A stretch of DNA of 17,029 nt from JBLHKE01 sp047619485 (GCA_047619485.1 JBLHKE010000071.1:1-17029); one strand, 5' to 3'; numbered from the stretch's first letter, positions 7,212 to 14,411 are shown. The notes: a model not told the origin generated them from the letters alone. Numbers and translations: made by a program.

Positions 7212-7823
7212 ATGCCGCTTCTACCAAAGGTCAAAACCCGAATCATCCAACTCTCGTTGGCGGCAGTGGCGATGGCTTGCATCGGGCTCCTCGTCGCTAA
7301 CAACGGCCCGAAAAAGCCTGAGATCGGTGAACTGGCGGTCAGCCCCCCGAAGCAGCCCATCCTCGCCCCCTCCATCCTAGCCAAAGCGATCCCGAGGAAT
7401 ACCCAACTGAGGATCAACCTCGTCGCCCAGCGGCTCTACCTGCTCGTCGACAATGAGGTCGCCATCGACACACCGATCGCCAGCGGCAGGAAGGACCGCG
7501 AGACTCCAACCGGCAAGTTCGTGGTCGGAAAAAAGGAACTCAGCCGCAAGCAAGACGACTACGGCAATTTCGTCGACGCCAAAGGCAAGGTCATCGTGGC
7601 CGGTATTTACAGCACCCGCGACCCAATCCCTTCCGGGCTTCGCTTCCAAGCCGTAGCACTCGATCATGTGATGGAATTCAAGGATCAGACGTTCGCCATT
7701 CACGGCGGTGCCTCCAGCTCGCTACCAACCAGCACTGGGGCGATCATCGTGCCGGCCGAGATCGCGAAGATGCTCTACGCTAACGTCTCCACCGGCTGCC
7801 CGGTCGAGATCAGCGGTGAATAG
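7212..7823 (+). CDS. YkuD-fold (L,D-transpeptidase-like) protein lacking the catalytic cysteine
   Basis: 203 aa: an N-terminal membrane/signal helix (~10-30), then a YkuD domain (~64-200). Family landmarks are clear: INLVAQRLYLLVDN, SGRKDRETPTGKFVV, the YGNF...G..V.AGIY loop, and FAIHGGA (H164, G165). The active-site line, normally P-x-S-H-G-C-I-R, reads LPTSTGAII. The His position is therefore T175, the nucleophile Cys is A177 and the Arg is I179. The domain continues normally (VPAEIAKMLYANV) to GCPVEI, where members usually have GTPV. The gene is intact, so this looks like a maintained pseudoenzyme that may bind peptidoglycan or a partner rather than crosslink it. The only cysteines are C23 in the signal helix and C196. 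It is divergent from the ASH/FnIII gene (20-bp spacer), and msrB follows on the same strand. Confidence 0.8.
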   Translation: MPLLPKVKTRIIQLSLAAVAMACIGLLVANNGPKKPEIGELAVSPPKQPILAPSILAKAIPRNTQLRINLVAQRLYLLVDNEVAIDTPIASGRKDRETPTGKFVVGKKELSRKQDDYGNFVDAKGKVIVAGIYSTRDPIPSGLRFQAVALDHVMEFKDQTFAIHGGASSSLPTSTGAIIVPAEIAKMLYANVSTGCPVEISGE

Positions 7824-7848
7824 ACAGATCGATCCACACGTCTACCGC

Positions 7849-7876
7849 TTGAATTCCGTCGTAGGGTCACTAATAT
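7849..7876 (+). promoter_or_regulatory. Candidate sigma-70-type promoter for msrB, possibly leaderless
   Basis: TTGAAT (7849-7854) and TAATAT (7871-7876) are 16 bp apart; each matches the -35/-10 consensus at 4 of 6 positions. A start about 7 nt after the -10 box would fall on or next to the msrB ATG at 7883, and no Shine-Dalgarno sequence precedes that ATG. Together these suggest a leaderless or near-leaderless transcript. This is inferred from sequence only. Confidence 0.4.
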
Positions 7877-7882
7877 TGCATC

Positions 7883-8407
7883 ATGAAATTCTCCCGAATA
7901 GTTCTCCTCCCGCTGCTGCTGCTCACCCTCGGACTTTGTTTCACCTTCGCCGATGAAAAAGCGAAAGCGCCAAAGGGGGAGAAGGTGGTGAAGAGCGACG
8001 CGGAGTGGAAAAAACAGCTCACCAAGATCCAGTATGAAGTCACCCGCAATAAGGGCACTGAACGGCGCCGCACCGGTGACACTTGGGACAACTACAAGAC
8101 CGGCACCTATGCCTGCATCTGCTGTGGCCAATTACTGTTCGACTCCGAGACCAAATTCAAGTCAGGCACCGGATGGCCGAGCTTCTACGACGCAGCCAAG
8201 AAAGGCCACATCGCCACCAAAGATGATCGCAAGTGGGGCATGAAGCGCACCGAAATGATCTGCAGCCGCTGCGACGCGCACGTCGGACACGTCTTCGATG
8301 ATGGACCGGAGCCCACTGGTTTGAGATACTGCGCCAACTCAGCAGCCCTGAAATTTACCCCGACTAACAAAGCCAAGAAAAAATCGGGCGCTAAGAAGAA
8401 ACCGTAG
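7883..8407 (+). CDS. msrB: Exported peptide-methionine (R)-S-oxide reductase MsrB
   Basis: 174 aa. A Sec-type signal (KFSRIVLLPLLLLTLGLCF) is followed by a complete MsrB domain. The structural zinc site is C78/C81 (CICC) plus C127/C130 (CSRC). GTGWPSF carries W98, H133 and H136 stand in AHVGHVFDDGP, and the catalytic C150 is in RYCANSAAL, where family members often have RYCINS. MsrB reduces methionine-R-sulfoxide in oxidised proteins; the signal places this copy in the periplasm, repairing envelope proteins. The last ~13 residues are very Lys-rich (NKAKKKSGAKKKP), an uncommon tail that could bind anionic surfaces. It follows the YkuD-like gene by 59 bp that contain a promoter candidate. Confidence 0.92.
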   Translation: MKFSRIVLLPLLLLTLGLCFTFADEKAKAPKGEKVVKSDAEWKKQLTKIQYEVTRNKGTERRRTGDTWDNYKTGTYACICCGQLLFDSETKFKSGTGWPSFYDAAKKGHIATKDDRKWGMKRTEMICSRCDAHVGHVFDDGPEPTGLRYCANSAALKFTPTNKAKKKSGAKKKP

Positions 8408-8517
8408 CTTCGGCATCCTGCCGTAGTTCAGGGGCGCTGGACGACTCCGCAGGCTAGCCCGAAACACGAGATGGATCTTAGGAGTCTGGGGCGTCTCTGA
8501 ATAGTTATTTCTCTTTT

Positions 8518-8692
8518 TGCCCTTAGGGCACCTCCGGAAACCTGCTGTGGAAATGGGGCGCAGAGAAAATTCCCGCTAGCGAGGCGATAAACGCTAAGCT
8601 ATCTGGTGATAGTGGGCGCTTTAGCAACGAAGACAGCGGGGATTTTATCAAGCTCCAGCCCGCATGAGGTTTTCGGAGGTGCCCCTTAGGCA
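8518..8692. repeat. 175-bp imperfect palindrome, MITE-like element 2
   Basis: It lies in the 398-bp gap between msrB and the end of dprA. The left end reads TGCCCTTAGGGCACCTCCGG and the complement of the right end TGCCTAAGGGGCACCTCCGA; the subterminal GGGCACCTCCG(G/A)AAACCT matches 18 of 19. Inner arms pair too (GAGAAAATTCCCGCT against GATAAAATCCCCGCT, 13 of 15), and the centre is CTATC-TGGT-GATAG. CCTTAGG is repeated directly at 8521-8527 and 8684-8690. The end motif and the sequence beyond the right end resemble element 1. The rest of the gap holds only short hairpins, including CGGCA-TCC-TGCCG just after the msrB stop and a 7-bp stem at 8699-8715. Confidence 0.6.
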
Positions 8693-8698
8693 TTGGGC

Positions 8699-8715
8699 TT
8701 CGATTGCAAATCGAA
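8699..8715 (+). terminator. Small perfect hairpin next to element 2
   Basis: TTCGATT-GCA-AATCGAA is a perfect 7-bp stem with a 3-nt loop, followed by TTTAC on the plus strand. It sits just beyond the right end of element 2, about 290 bp after msrB. The stem is AT-rich and the T run short, so terminator activity is uncertain. Confidence 0.25.
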
Positions 8716-8805
8716 TTTACACCATCGCCTGCGGCGACCGGGTTTGTCGACAGTTCCGCCGTAAATGGGGAGAGGAATCAGCCTCGGTTTGATCCACCGG
8801 GCAGG

Positions 8806-9921
8806 CTACACCAGTTTCACGAAATACTGCCCCGGCAGCTGCTTCACCAAGCGCTTGATCTGCAGCCGCATCAGCGTGGACGACACCGTGGCACTCGGCA
8901 GGCCAGTGCGCTCAATCAGCGATTCCATCGCTGTCTCGTCGTCCTCGATCGCCTCGTAGATCGCCTTCTCCTCACTCGATAGCGAGGCGATCGCCGGGTT
9001 GGTGACGGCATCGAACTTCGGCGCGCTCGGCGCCATCGGGAACAGCGTCTCGAGATCTTCCAACACGTCGCCACCATCCAGTACCAACTTCGCGCCCTGC
9101 TGGATCAGACGGTTCGCGCCGAGACTGCTTGGCCGATCGATCGGTCCCGGCACCGCGTAGACAGACCTCCCCTGCTCCGCGGCCTGGTTCGCCGTGATCA
9201 GAGCGCCACTGCGACCCGCCGCCTCGACCACCAACACACCGAAACTCCAACCGCTGACGATGCGGTTGCGCAGCGGGAACGATTGCTTGTCCGGCGGGTA
9301 ATCGACCGGAAACTCCGAAATCACCGCGCCCGAGTGCGAGATCTTCTCGGCGAGCTCGGCGTTCTCAGGCGGATAGAGTTTGCCGTGCCCGCTGCCGATC
9401 ACCGCGATCGTCCGCCCGTTCGCCGCCAGCGCGCCCTCGTGAGCCGCGGTGTCGATGCCACGCGCCAGACCACTGATAATCGTCACGCCCGCATGCGCCA
9501 ATTGGAAGCTCAGTTTCTTCGCACAGGACAGCCCGTAGTGGGTCGACTTGCGCGAACCGACAATGGCCAGCCCCTGTCGATCGCTCGGCGCCAACTCGCC
9601 TTTCACATAGAGCACAAGCGGAGGGTCGTAGATCCCCTTCAACATCGCCGGGTAGTCATCATCCCCCAACGTAATGATCTGCAAGCCGAGTTCGTCGATC
9701 CGCCGCAGCTCACGTTCGAGATCGATGGTCCGCTCCCAGGTTGTGATGCGCTCGGCGAGCTCTGCACCGATCCCCTGCACGCTCTGGATTTCCTTTCTGC
9801 CTACCGAGAGAATCCGCTCGGGTGTCTCGAAGGTCTCGAGCATCCGCCGCACTCGGATCGGTCCGACATTCGGGATCAGGTTCAGCGCCAAGTAGGCCTC
9901 ACGTTGCGTCATGTTCTCCAT
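8806..9921 (-). CDS. dprA: DNA processing protein DprA (Smf)
   Basis: About 371 aa. Helix-hairpin-helix motifs at ~15-30 (LIPNVGPIRVRRML) and ~48-60 (SVQGIGAELAERI) precede the DprA Rossmann fold: YPAMLKGIYDPPLVLYVKG, AIVGSRKSTHYG (122-130), SGLARGID (150-157), VIGSGHGKLYPPEN, FPLRNRIVSG (215-224), SGALITANQAAEQGR and GANRLIQQGA. A C-terminal winged helix (~312-371) ends LPGQYFVKLV. DprA loads RecA onto incoming single-stranded DNA during natural transformation, in the cytosol. I chose the ATG at 9921, which has GGAAG 7 nt upstream and lies 14 bp after the methyltransferase stop; an ATG at 9912 is an alternative. All core motifs are intact. Confidence 0.95.
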   Translation of the reverse strand: MENMTQREAYLALNLIPNVGPIRVRRMLETFETPERILSVGRKEIQSVQGIGAELAERITTWERTIDLERELRRIDELGLQIITLGDDDYPAMLKGIYDPPLVLYVKGELAPSDRQGLAIVGSRKSTHYGLSCAKKLSFQLAHAGVTIISGLARGIDTAAHEGALAANGRTIAVIGSGHGKLYPPENAELAEKISHSGAVISEFPVDYPPDKQSFPLRNRIVSGWSFGVLVVEAAGRSGALITANQAAEQGRSVYAVPGPIDRPSSLGANRLIQQGAKLVLDGGDVLEDLETLFPMAPSAPKFDAVTNPAIASLSSEEKAIYEAIEDDETAMESLIERTGLPSATVSSTLMRLQIKRLVKQLPGQYFVKLV

Positions 9922-9935
9922 CCGACGGCTTCCAT

Positions 9936-10694
9936 CTAGCGCTTGCGAAACACCGCCAACCAGTCCCACGGAAACGGTTCACCCATCCAACCTGGCGGCT
10001 CCTTGAACTCCGTTTCCCAACGATATTCCAATTTCTCTACCGAGACCGTATCGAGTCGCAGCCCATCTGCGATCGTCGTCAGTTCCTCCCTGATAAAATG
10101 CTTCATCTTCATATCGCCCGCGTAGACCACCCCCTTGCGTGCGACCTCCTCACCACTTGGCTCCTCTGCCCTGAAGCCCTCCGACTCCGCGTGGATCTCC
10201 GCGACGCCCGAGCGCAGGTTCCACTGCACCAGGCGCGCATTCGCATACAGCGCAGACTCCAGCGACGGCACGACGAGCACCAGGTGTCCGCCGCGTGAAA
10301 GCTGCCGCGTCATGTTCTTCAAAATCGATAGGCGCTCGGCCAAAATTGGCGTCAGCAGGACGTTGACGCACAAGGTGAAATCCACCTTTGGCAGCCGCAC
10401 CGATCCATGTATCAGATCGACCTTTGCGAACCCAACATTTTCCAGATCAGAGTTCGTCCGACGCGCGTTCTCGAGCAGACCCTCGGAATAGTCACAGGCA
10501 TGCACCTGCTTGAACTGCGATGCCATCAGCGGCAGGAACTTACCAAGCCCACAACCTAGATCCGACGCCAGTAGCGCCCGGCTCCCATACTTTTTGATCT
10601 TCTCGCGCACCAACCCACGTCGGTCGTGATCGAATACGCTGAGCACTTCATCATCGTATTTGTCTGCAATCGCGTCCCAGCGTTCCTCTTTCAT
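9936..10694 (-). CDS. Class I SAM-dependent methyltransferase
   Basis: 252 aa. The Rossmann methyltransferase core starts near residue 42. Motif I is ASDLGCGLGKFLP (D45, G47, G49), the acidic end of strand 2 is D68 in VHACDYSEGLLENAR, and motif IV-like VDFTLCVNVLL and post-core GGHLVLVVPSLES follow. The C-terminal part (FIREELTTIADGLRLDTVSV and GEPFPWDWLAVFRKR) resembles substrate regions of small-molecule or lipid methyltransferases, but the substrate is not known. The start overlaps nothing: the DUF58 stop and this start form TGATATG, so translation may be coupled. Its place between DUF58 and dprA suggests one transcript from moxR to dprA. Confidence 0.85.
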   Translation of the reverse strand: MKEERWDAIADKYDDEVLSVFDHDRRGLVREKIKKYGSRALLASDLGCGLGKFLPLMASQFKQVHACDYSEGLLENARRTNSDLENVGFAKVDLIHGSVRLPKVDFTLCVNVLLTPILAERLSILKNMTRQLSRGGHLVLVVPSLESALYANARLVQWNLRSGVAEIHAESEGFRAEEPSGEEVARKGVVYAGDMKMKHFIREELTTIADGLRLDTVSVEKLEYRWETEFKEPPGWMGEPFPWDWLAVFRKR

Positions 10695-10695
10695 A

Positions 10696-11838
10696 TCATC
10701 GGGTCTTAAAGATCGGTCGTTGAACTCGTATATCTGAATTATCGAGGCACGTCACTGGAAAAGAGTAATTCGGCATCAGCTGGCTCCAGTGGACGATCGG
10801 GGTGTCGCTCAAAACGTAGGCTGCGCTCCCGTGCGGCAGCGCATCGAGCGCCGCCTGAACACCGGACAAATCCGATTCCGGTTGGTGGCGCGCGACCGCC
10901 AAAATTCGCAGCGATTCATTCAGATCGGCCTGCCCACCGATCTCACGCATCTGCCAAGCGGTGAAGTTGGCCGCCAAGATCAGCGGGATCGAGGTCTCCT
11001 CACATTTGATCAACAAGCCAGCCAGCAGTTCCATCGAGAGCTCGAACGAATCCGGCGCGAGCAGGTAGCCCGGCGGACAGTAGGAGTGGAAGATGACCGC
11101 ATACGACTCCGGCACCGGGCGGTCGAACTCCCGCACCATCACCTTGCCGGCGCGCGCGGTCGCATGCCAGTGCACAGCCTTCATCGGATCGCCTGATTGG
11201 AACTCGCGGATCGCGCGGAAATCACCACTCGGATCACGTGTCGGCGTGCCGCGGCTCATCCCCTCTAACATATCACTATCCTCTGCTTCCTCGAGGGCGC
11301 GCGGAATCACCGGCTTCGGAAAGATCGTCAGTGAGATCGGCACTGATATTTTTCTGCCGGTGCGAAATAGCCCGAAGGGAAAAGTAGATTCGACCACCAG
11401 CGACGAACGGTTCACCACCCCGCGCCGCGGCACCCGCGTGCTGAAACTCAACTCGCTCGACCCGAGCGAGCGCACCCAGGTCGCGCTCAGACCACGGTTC
11501 GAAAACGGCAACATCGAGTCTTCGACATTGATCGCAAAACTGTCCAAGCGGCGTTTGCTGTTCGTCACCTTCAACCTCACCGAAAAATCCTCTTGGGCGA
11601 AGGCATGCGCCGGCAGCTCGCGATGGAACTCCAGGCCGACGAGATTAAAATACGCAGCGGCCCACGCGATCCCGAGAACCAGCAGACCAAAGATCCCGAG
11701 GTGCACCCCAGCGCGCTCGCCGAACAGGGTACCGACGATGAGACAGACTAGGCTAGCACCAAGAAACGTGCCTCCACGCGCGGTCCAAGCCGGCCGCGAA
11801 TTCCTCGGCCCACGCCGCAGATCGAATGCCTTTGCCAT
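10696..11838 (-). CDS. DUF58-domain membrane protein (MoxR partner)
   Basis: 380 aa. Two membrane spans near the N-terminus (~25-40 and ~45-63) are followed by a beta-rich region (FSVRLKVTNSKRRLDSFAIN to VVESTFPFGLFRTG). The signature DUF58 segment follows: GDFRAIREFQSGDPMKAVHW then HATARAGKVMVREFDRP (~206-241). The part after it is a degenerate vWA-like fold. DUF58 proteins are encoded next to MoxR AAA+ ATPases and are thought to act with them in assembling or metal-loading membrane-associated complexes. Here the moxR gene is immediately upstream (12 bp). The transglutaminase-like and vWA/TPR genes that often follow are replaced by a methyltransferase and dprA. Confidence 0.9.
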   Translation of the reverse strand: MAKAFDLRRGPRNSRPAWTARGGTFLGASLVCLIVGTLFGERAGVHLGIFGLLVLGIAWAAAYFNLVGLEFHRELPAHAFAQEDFSVRLKVTNSKRRLDSFAINVEDSMLPFSNRGLSATWVRSLGSSELSFSTRVPRRGVVNRSSLVVESTFPFGLFRTGRKISVPISLTIFPKPVIPRALEEAEDSDMLEGMSRGTPTRDPSGDFRAIREFQSGDPMKAVHWHATARAGKVMVREFDRPVPESYAVIFHSYCPPGYLLAPDSFELSMELLAGLLIKCEETSIPLILAANFTAWQMREIGGQADLNESLRILAVARHQPESDLSGVQAALDALPHGSAAYVLSDTPIVHWSQLMPNYSFPVTCLDNSDIRVQRPIFKTR

Positions 11839-11850
11839 CGTTCAGAACGC

Positions 11851-12774
11851 CTACGGGACAGGCGTGGAGCGTAGCAGTTCTTCGATGATCCCGGAGTAGG
11901 AACCCGAGCCGGAGCGTTGAAATTCCTTCGACGATAGCCGGTGTGCTAAGACCGGTGCCGCCACGCGTTTGACGTCGTCTGGGTAGACCGCGGGGTGGTC
12001 TGCCAAGTAGGCCGCCGCCTGCGATGCCCGCATCAGGGCGATCGAAGCACGCGCCGAGAGCCCCGCCCAGAGATCATCTTTCGCCCGCGCCGCCTCACAG
12101 AGATCCGCGATGTAACCGCACACCGCCTCACTCACCGGCAGCGCCGCGACGACCTGCTGCAACTCGACGACCTCCTCTGCGCTGAGCGCTGGCTGGATCT
12201 GGTTCATGTCGACCCGCTTCGAGTGCATCTGCAAAATCCGTGCCTGAGTGTCGCGGTCCGGCAGCGTCATTGTGACCGACAGCAAGAAACGATCGAGTTG
12301 TGGTTCCGGCAGCGGGAAGGTACCGGAAGAGTAGAGGTTGTTCTGCGTCGCGATCACCATGAACGGTGAGACCAGCGGACGGGTAACCCCATCGATCGAC
12401 ACCTGCTGCTCGTTCATCGCCTCGAGCAAGGCGCTCTGGATGCGCGGGCTGGTGCGATTGATCTCGTCTGCCAGCAAGATATTGCTGAACACCGGGCCTT
12501 CGACAAACTTGAACTCCGCACTGCCCTGATCATACATCGAGTAACCGAGGATATCCGAAGGCAGCAGGTCCGGCGTAAATTGAATGCGCTTGAACTTCCC
12601 GCGGATCGAACGGGCAACCGCTTCCGCAAGCGTCGTCTTGCCAATTCCAGGTGCCCCCTGAATGAGCACGTGACCGTCGGCCAGCAATGCTGTCAGCAGG
12701 AGAAAAGAGGGCTCTTCAGAACCGAGAACGGTCTTTGTGAGAGTGCTGTAGAGCGCGTGTAATCGATCTTTCAA
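11851..12774 (-). CDS. MoxR-family AAA+ ATPase
   Basis: 307 aa AAA_3 ATPase of the MoxR class, a cytosolic chaperone-like motor. Walker A is GAPGIGKTT (40-48), Walker B is ILLADE (99-104), sensor 1 is IATQN (N145), and the LPEPQLDRF segment carries the arginine-finger region (~155-163). The lid domain (AAYLADHPAVYPDDVKRVAAPVLAHRL) completes it. The only usable start in frame is a TTG at 12774, since a TAA lies a few codons upstream; no Shine-Dalgarno sequence is visible. It heads the moxR-DUF58-methyltransferase-dprA run. Confidence 0.92.
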   Translation of the reverse strand: MKDRLHALYSTLTKTVLGSEEPSFLLLTALLADGHVLIQGAPGIGKTTLAEAVARSIRGKFKRIQFTPDLLPSDILGYSMYDQGSAEFKFVEGPVFSNILLADEINRTSPRIQSALLEAMNEQQVSIDGVTRPLVSPFMVIATQNNLYSSGTFPLPEPQLDRFLLSVTMTLPDRDTQARILQMHSKRVDMNQIQPALSAEEVVELQQVVAALPVSEAVCGYIADLCEAARAKDDLWAGLSARASIALMRASQAAAYLADHPAVYPDDVKRVAAPVLAHRLSSKEFQRSGSGSYSGIIEELLRSTPVP

Positions 12775-12784
12775 GAGGGAGACA

Positions 12785-12955
12785 GAGGGATGGGGTTAAA
12801 GCCGTAATTCTAGTTGGAAGCGAGAAAAAGCACAACACCAGAAGCGCTGGGCTTTCGGAAAAAAGATTGAACAGATTTTGATACCCTGCTTCGAGTTCGG
12901 CTTTTTCGTCATCAGTCAAAAAATCGTGATCAATGCACCCAAAATGGGGGTTTTA
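12785..12955 (-). pseudogene. Possible decayed coding fragment upstream of moxR
   Basis: In one minus-strand frame, between a TAA near 12955 and the moxR start, the translation runs HFGCIDHDFLTDDEKAELEA then GYQNLFNLF. It has the acidic/amphipathic texture of real protein before becoming hydrophobic and featureless. There is no ATG; a TTG at 12919 is the only start candidate. The frame overlaps moxR out of phase. I read it as a remnant or chance frame rather than a working gene. Low confidence. Confidence 0.2.
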
Positions 12956-13279
12956 GAATGCGATGTCGAGATCTGGCGTCCGAGTAATGACCCGGGCAAT
13001 GGCTCAGTGGAGTCGGATCCGAATCAATATTGCCCGCTCCTCATTCACACCAACAATCCCGGCAAGGACTCCGAAGTTCTGAAACAATACAGCGGGAGGG
13101 CATCATACTACCAGATCGTCCGTCTCCTCAATTCGTAGGGCAAGGGCATCATCCCCCGCAACCACCGCGTCGAGACGGACGCCGAACGCGAAGCTTGGGA
13201 GGACTTCTCCCAGCACCGTCGACGCATGCGATCGCTCATTCTCAATCCGGCGCCCAATGGGCTGGAGGATCCGGAGTAA
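12944..13279 (+). pseudogene. Unidentified gene interrupted by one in-frame TAG
   Basis: From ATG 12944 the frame encodes VEIWRPSNDPGNGSVESDPN through SGRASYYQIVRLLNS and stops at TAG (13136-13138). Without any frame change it continues GKGIIPRNHRVETDAEREAW, EDFSQHRRRMRSLILNPAPN and GLEDPE, to TAA at 13277-13279. Codon choice on both sides of the TAG (GTC, CTC, ATC, GAG, GAC) matches the neighbouring genes, so a single point mutation of AAG, CAG or GAG is the simplest cause. The full product would be 111 aa. I do not recognise the family. It ends 18 bp before the serine hydrolase start and is on the same strand. Confidence 0.5.
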
Positions 13280-13297
13280 AAAGGGTAACCTCGGCCA

Positions 13298-14323
13298 ATG
13301 AAACCCATCACACGACGCCGCTATCTCGGGCTTTCTGCGGCTGCTTTGCTCGCCGGCACCGGGAAATCTCACGCTGGAGAACTTGAAGGATTTATCGAGA
13401 AATTCGGAGTTCCTGGGTTCTCTTTTGCAATCGCAAAAAATGGACGCATCGTGCGGAAGGAAGCCTACGGGGTCGCACATTTGGAGACAGAGGAGAAACT
13501 GAATACCGGCCACCGCTTCCGCATCGCGAGCATTAGCAAACCGATCACTTCAACCGCAGTTTTCCTTCTGGTAGAACAAGGAAAGTTGAAATTAGACGAT
13601 TTGATATTCGGTGAAGCAGGCATTCTAAAAATGGCAGGGCCGGAGCGGATCACCACGAAGCATTTACTCACTCACACCTCGGGTGCCTGGAAAAACGATC
13701 GGGATGACCCGATGTTCAAAAGGGTGGATGACGACCATGCCGCCCTGATCGCCTGGACACTGGAAACCTATCCACCAAAAGATGATCCTGGGGTGGCCTA
13801 CGCCTATTCAAATTTTGGATACTGCCTCCTCGGGCGCGTGATCGAGAAAGTTAGCGGGCAATCCTATGAGGAATTTGTCCGCGAAAACGTCCTAAAACCT
13901 TGCGGAGCGGAGGCGATGACCATCGGCACAGGCGATCGGGAAGTCGGCTACTACATGGAGCGGAAACCGCTGACCTATGAAATGAACGTCGCCCGGATGG
14001 ATGCCCATGGCGGCTGGATCGGCACCCCGAGCGAACTCGTGGAATTCGCGCTCAGAGTCGACGGGGTGGCGAAGCCGCCGGACCTCTTGAACGAGGAATC
14101 GCTCAAAACGATGACAGCGCGAAGCGGGGTCAACGAGGATTATGCCTGCGGCTGGAGCGTGAACAAATTTGGAAACTACTGGCACGGCGGAAGCCTCCCC
14201 GGGCTCAGCAGCCTGCTCGTTCGGACTGCGGGCGGCTACTGCTGGGCGGCATGCGTGAACACGCGGATGGCGGGAATTGGATCCGCACTCGACAAACTGA
14301 TGTGGAAACTGGCGCGGGAGTAG
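13298..14323 (+). CDS. Tat-exported beta-lactamase-family serine hydrolase
   Basis: 341 aa of the class C beta-lactamase/penicillin-binding-protein-like family. The N-terminus ITRRRYLGLSAAALLAG is a twin-arginine signal peptide ending near SHA-G (residue ~26). Catalytic elements: S78-I-S-K81 in RIASISKPIT, Y170-S-N172 in YAYSNFGYCLLG, and H296-G-G in YWHGGSLPG, the HxG variant of KTG. Such proteins act in the periplasm as esterases, D-amino-acid amidases or peptidases; few are true beta-lactamases, so I do not give a resistance role. GGG about 14 nt upstream is the only hint of a ribosome site. The preceding broken gene lies 18 bp upstream. Confidence 0.9.
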   Translation: MKPITRRRYLGLSAAALLAGTGKSHAGELEGFIEKFGVPGFSFAIAKNGRIVRKEAYGVAHLETEEKLNTGHRFRIASISKPITSTAVFLLVEQGKLKLDDLIFGEAGILKMAGPERITTKHLLTHTSGAWKNDRDDPMFKRVDDDHAALIAWTLETYPPKDDPGVAYAYSNFGYCLLGRVIEKVSGQSYEEFVRENVLKPCGAEAMTIGTGDREVGYYMERKPLTYEMNVARMDAHGGWIGTPSELVEFALRVDGVAKPPDLLNEESLKTMTARSGVNEDYACGWSVNKFGNYWHGGSLPGLSSLLVRTAGGYCWAACVNTRMAGIGSALDKLMWKLARE

Positions 14324-14411
14324 GCGGCTTTTCTTTCTGTCGTTTGTTGCTCCACCTATATTGCAGCTCGTCGTGGGATCGTTAACTGAACCTATGTTGA
14401 AATCATCCGGC

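Noticed and set aside
8664..8792. 42-codon plus-strand frame starting at the right arm of element 2 (MRFSEVPLRHWASIAN...)
   Set aside because: It begins inside the palindrome arm, lacks a ribosome site and has no known family; its coding look may be chance.
9283..9939. 218-codon plus-strand open frame opposite dprA
   Set aside because: DprA motifs are intact on the minus strand; the opposite frame is Arg/Gln/Asp-rich antisense.
13298..14323. Antibiotic-resistance beta-lactamase
   Set aside because: SxxK, YxN and HxG motifs show the serine hydrolase fold, but this large family is mostly esterases and peptidases; nothing in the sequence points to beta-lactam hydrolysis.
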